Below, in pieces: positions 4,834 through 6,313 of a stretch of DNA of 6,313 bases. The notes under the pieces are model-generated. The model worked only from the letters and a program-made list of their open reading frames with translations. It had not been told where the DNA came from and did no database searches. The stretch spans positions 1 through 6,313 of the forward strand of contig JAGCJD010000132.1 in the NCBI GenBank assembly GCA_017648425.1, in the 5' to 3' direction. This DNA comes from Clostridia bacterium. Its GTDB lineage: Bacteria > Bacillota > Clostridia > Oscillospirales > CAG-272. The translations under genes were made by a program, and so were the position numbers. Position 1 is the stretch's first letter. Each line of letters begins with the position of its first letter.

Positions 4834-6240
4834 ATGGCACAGGTAAAAATAACAGAAACTGTTCTCCGAGATTCGCACCAATCGCTTATCGCAACGAGAA
4901 TGACAACGGAAGAAATGCTTCCTATATTGCAAAAGCTTGATAAGGTAGGCTACCACTCGCTTGAAGCGTGGGGCGGCGCGACCTTTGACTCCTGCCTTCG
5001 TTTTCTTAACGAGGATCCGTGGGACAGACTTCGTACGATAAGGGAGAATGTCAAGAACACAAAGCTCCAGATGCTGTTCAGAGGACAGAATATTCTCGGA
5101 TACCGTCACTACTCTGACGATGTCGTTGAGTATTTCGTTCAAAAGTCAATAGCTAACGGAATTGATATTTTGAGAATTTTTGACGCGCTCAATGATCCCC
5201 GAAATCTCGAAACGGCTATCAAGGCAACGATAAAGGAGCAGGGACATGTTCAGGCGGCAATATGCTACACGACTGATCCCGAGAACAAGATTTATACAAC
5301 AGAATATTTTACAAAATACGCAAAGACACTTGAAAACATGGGAGCAAAATCCATTTGTATCAAGGATATGTCGGGACTTCTTAAGCCCTATGACGCATAC
5401 GAGCTTGTAAGCGCGCTCAAAGAAACCGTGAAGATACCGATACAGCTCCATACCCACTACACCTCGGGACTTGCGTCAATGACGCTTCTTAAAGCAATTG
5501 AAGCAGGCGTTGATGTAGTAGATACGGCAATCTCTCCCATGGCAATGGGAACATCACAGCCTCCTACGGAGTCGCTCGTCGCAACTCTTGCGGGAACTGA
5601 TTACGACACGGGAATAGATCTTTCCTCACTTGACGAAATAACCAAGTACTTTAACCCCTTGCGTGAGAAGTATCTTGCAAGCGGCCAGCTTGATCCCAAG
5701 ATGCTCAAAGTAGATGTAAACGCGCTTATCTATCAAGTACCCGGAGGAATGCTCTCCAACCTTGTTTCACAGTTGAAGCAGGCAGGAAAGTCGGATAAGC
5801 TTACCGAGGTGCTTGAAGAAGTTCCGAGAGTAAGAGCAGACGCAGGATACCCACCCTTGGTAACGCCCTCCTCGCAGATAGTTGGAACACAGGCAGTGTT
5901 CAATGTTATCGGCGGTGAGAGATATAAGATGGTGACCAAGGAATTCAAGGGACTTGTTGAAGGACAGTACGGTAAGACACCTGTTGAGATCGATGACAGC
6001 TTTGCAAAGAAGATAATCGGCGATACGGAGAGGATCACCTGCCGTCCCGCAGATAAGCTTTCCCCCGAGCTTGACGCGCTCAGAGCGAAGATACAGCAGT
6101 ATATGGAGCAGGACGAGGATGTTCTCTCATACGCGCTGTTCGAGCAGGTAGCGCTCAAATTCTTTGAGTACAGAAAGGCAAAGAAATACGCCCTTGACGC
6201 TGATAACGCAGACGCAAGCGTAGGCGTTCATACAGTATAA
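4834..6240 (+). CDS. oadA: Oxaloacetate decarboxylase carboxyltransferase subunit (OadA/5S type, no biotin domain)
   Basis: The product is 468 residues. It transfers CO2 from oxaloacetate to biotin and releases pyruvate, or runs the reverse in a transcarboxylase. The TIM barrel (about 5-300) opens with 'ETVLRDSHQSL' (8-18), where Asp13 is a metal ligand. 'FRGQNILGYRHY' (82-93), the active-site Lys177 in 'IKDMSG' and the metal ligands His206 and His208 in 'QLHTHYTSG' follow. 'DTAISPMAMGTSQPPTES' (230-247) is also canonical. The rest (about 305-455) is the association domain shared with pyruvate carboxylase and OadA, which contacts the small membrane subunit. The protein stops where full-length OadA (about 590 residues) would continue into linker and biotin domain. 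That part is supplied by the separate carrier gene, as in the 5S subunit of Propionibacterium transcarboxylase. AGGAGG at 4819-4824 fixes the start. It is the last gene before the terminator. An annotation as pyruvate carboxylase subunit B is possible, but no biotin carboxylase accompanies it. Confidence 0.93.
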   Translation: MAQVKITETVLRDSHQSLIATRMTTEEMLPILQKLDKVGYHSLEAWGGATFDSCLRFLNEDPWDRLRTIRENVKNTKLQMLFRGQNILGYRHYSDDVVEYFVQKSIANGIDILRIFDALNDPRNLETAIKATIKEQGHVQAAICYTTDPENKIYTTEYFTKYAKTLENMGAKSICIKDMSGLLKPYDAYELVSALKETVKIPIQLHTHYTSGLASMTLLKAIEAGVDVVDTAISPMAMGTSQPPTESLVATLAGTDYDTGIDLSSLDEITKYFNPLREKYLASGQLDPKMLKVDVNALIYQVPGGMLSNLVSQLKQAGKSDKLTEVLEEVPRVRADAGYPPLVTPSSQIVGTQAVFNVIGGERYKMVTKEFKGLVEGQYGKTPVEIDDSFAKKIIGDTERITCRPADKLSPELDALRAKIQQYMEQDEDVLSYALFEQVALKFFEYRKAKKYALDADNADASVGVHTV

Positions 6241-6278
6241 AAAATACGGCATATCTTGAAAGAGATATGCCGTATTTT
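6241..6278. terminator. Strong bidirectional terminator after oadA
   Basis: Bases 6241-6256 pair perfectly with 6263-6278 (16 bp), with one further T-G pair around a GAAA loop. The stem begins directly after the oadA stop codon. On the plus strand the tail is TTTT; on the minus strand the hairpin ends in T6. It would therefore serve even better for a convergent gene entering from the right. Confidence 0.9.
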
Positions 6279-6298
6279 GCATTTGTGTCCACAAATGC
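6279..6298. repeat. Perfect 9-bp inverted repeat abutting the terminator
   Basis: GCATTTGTG (6279-6287) and CACAAATGC (6290-6298) are exact inverted copies with only two bases between them. The repeat starts right at the end of the terminator stem. The tight centre favours a protein-binding dyad or a cruciform over a simple RNA hairpin, though a 7-bp stem with a 6-base loop is possible. The last 15 bases of the window show nothing further. Confidence 0.6.
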
Positions 6299-6313
6299 AG
6301 TGCTTCGTATGCC

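Overview
The window looks like chromosomal DNA of a gut-type Clostridia bacterium (Oscillospiraceae/Ruminococcaceae-like, by inference). The reasons are AT-rich intergenic DNA with sigma-A-like promoters, GGAGG ribosome binding sites, frequent AGA arginine and CTT leucine codons, a serA C-terminus with the clostridial 'GNIKNSVNFP' signature, a Firmicutes-type small membrane protein, and a dispersed-type GC-rich palindromic repeat between genes. No phage, transposase, CRISPR, tRNA or rRNA is visible.

Layout: (1) bases 2-313 hold the 3' end of serA (D-3-phosphoglycerate dehydrogenase), followed by a strong bidirectional hairpin terminator (326-357). (2) Bases 358-501 are noncoding and carry a palindrome-rich element (389-483). 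(3) Bases 502-948, minus strand, encode a four-helix membrane protein of the DUF3792/TIGR04086 type, convergent with serA. (4) Bases 949-1206 are a divergent control region with a minus-strand -10 box, two plausible plus-strand promoters, a perfect dyad at the expected operator position, TTAACAA direct repeats and a leader hairpin. (5) Bases 1207-6240 are a five-gene plus-strand operon, closed by a 16-bp perfect hairpin at 6241-6278.

The operon encodes a biotin-dependent, sodium-coupled decarboxylase. In order it contains a divergent MmdA/12S-type acyl-CoA carboxyltransferase, an OadG-like single-span membrane subunit, a stand-alone biotin carrier with an Ala-Pro linker, the OadB sodium pump subunit with its catalytic and ion-path residues intact, and an OadA/5S-type oxaloacetate (pyruvate) carboxyltransferase without its own biotin domain. 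The last four would make a complete oxaloacetate decarboxylase: OadA moves CO2 from oxaloacetate to biotin, the carrier swings it to OadB, and OadB decarboxylates it and exports Na+. The first gene adds a second carboxyltransferase that could use the same biotin. The set therefore combines parts of Propionibacterium transcarboxylase (12S + 5S + 1.3S) with a Na+ pump. The gene content is seen directly; the combined activity is inference.

The most interesting points are the hybrid operon, the loss of several conserved active-site motifs in its 12S-type subunit, and the compact regulatory architecture upstream of it.
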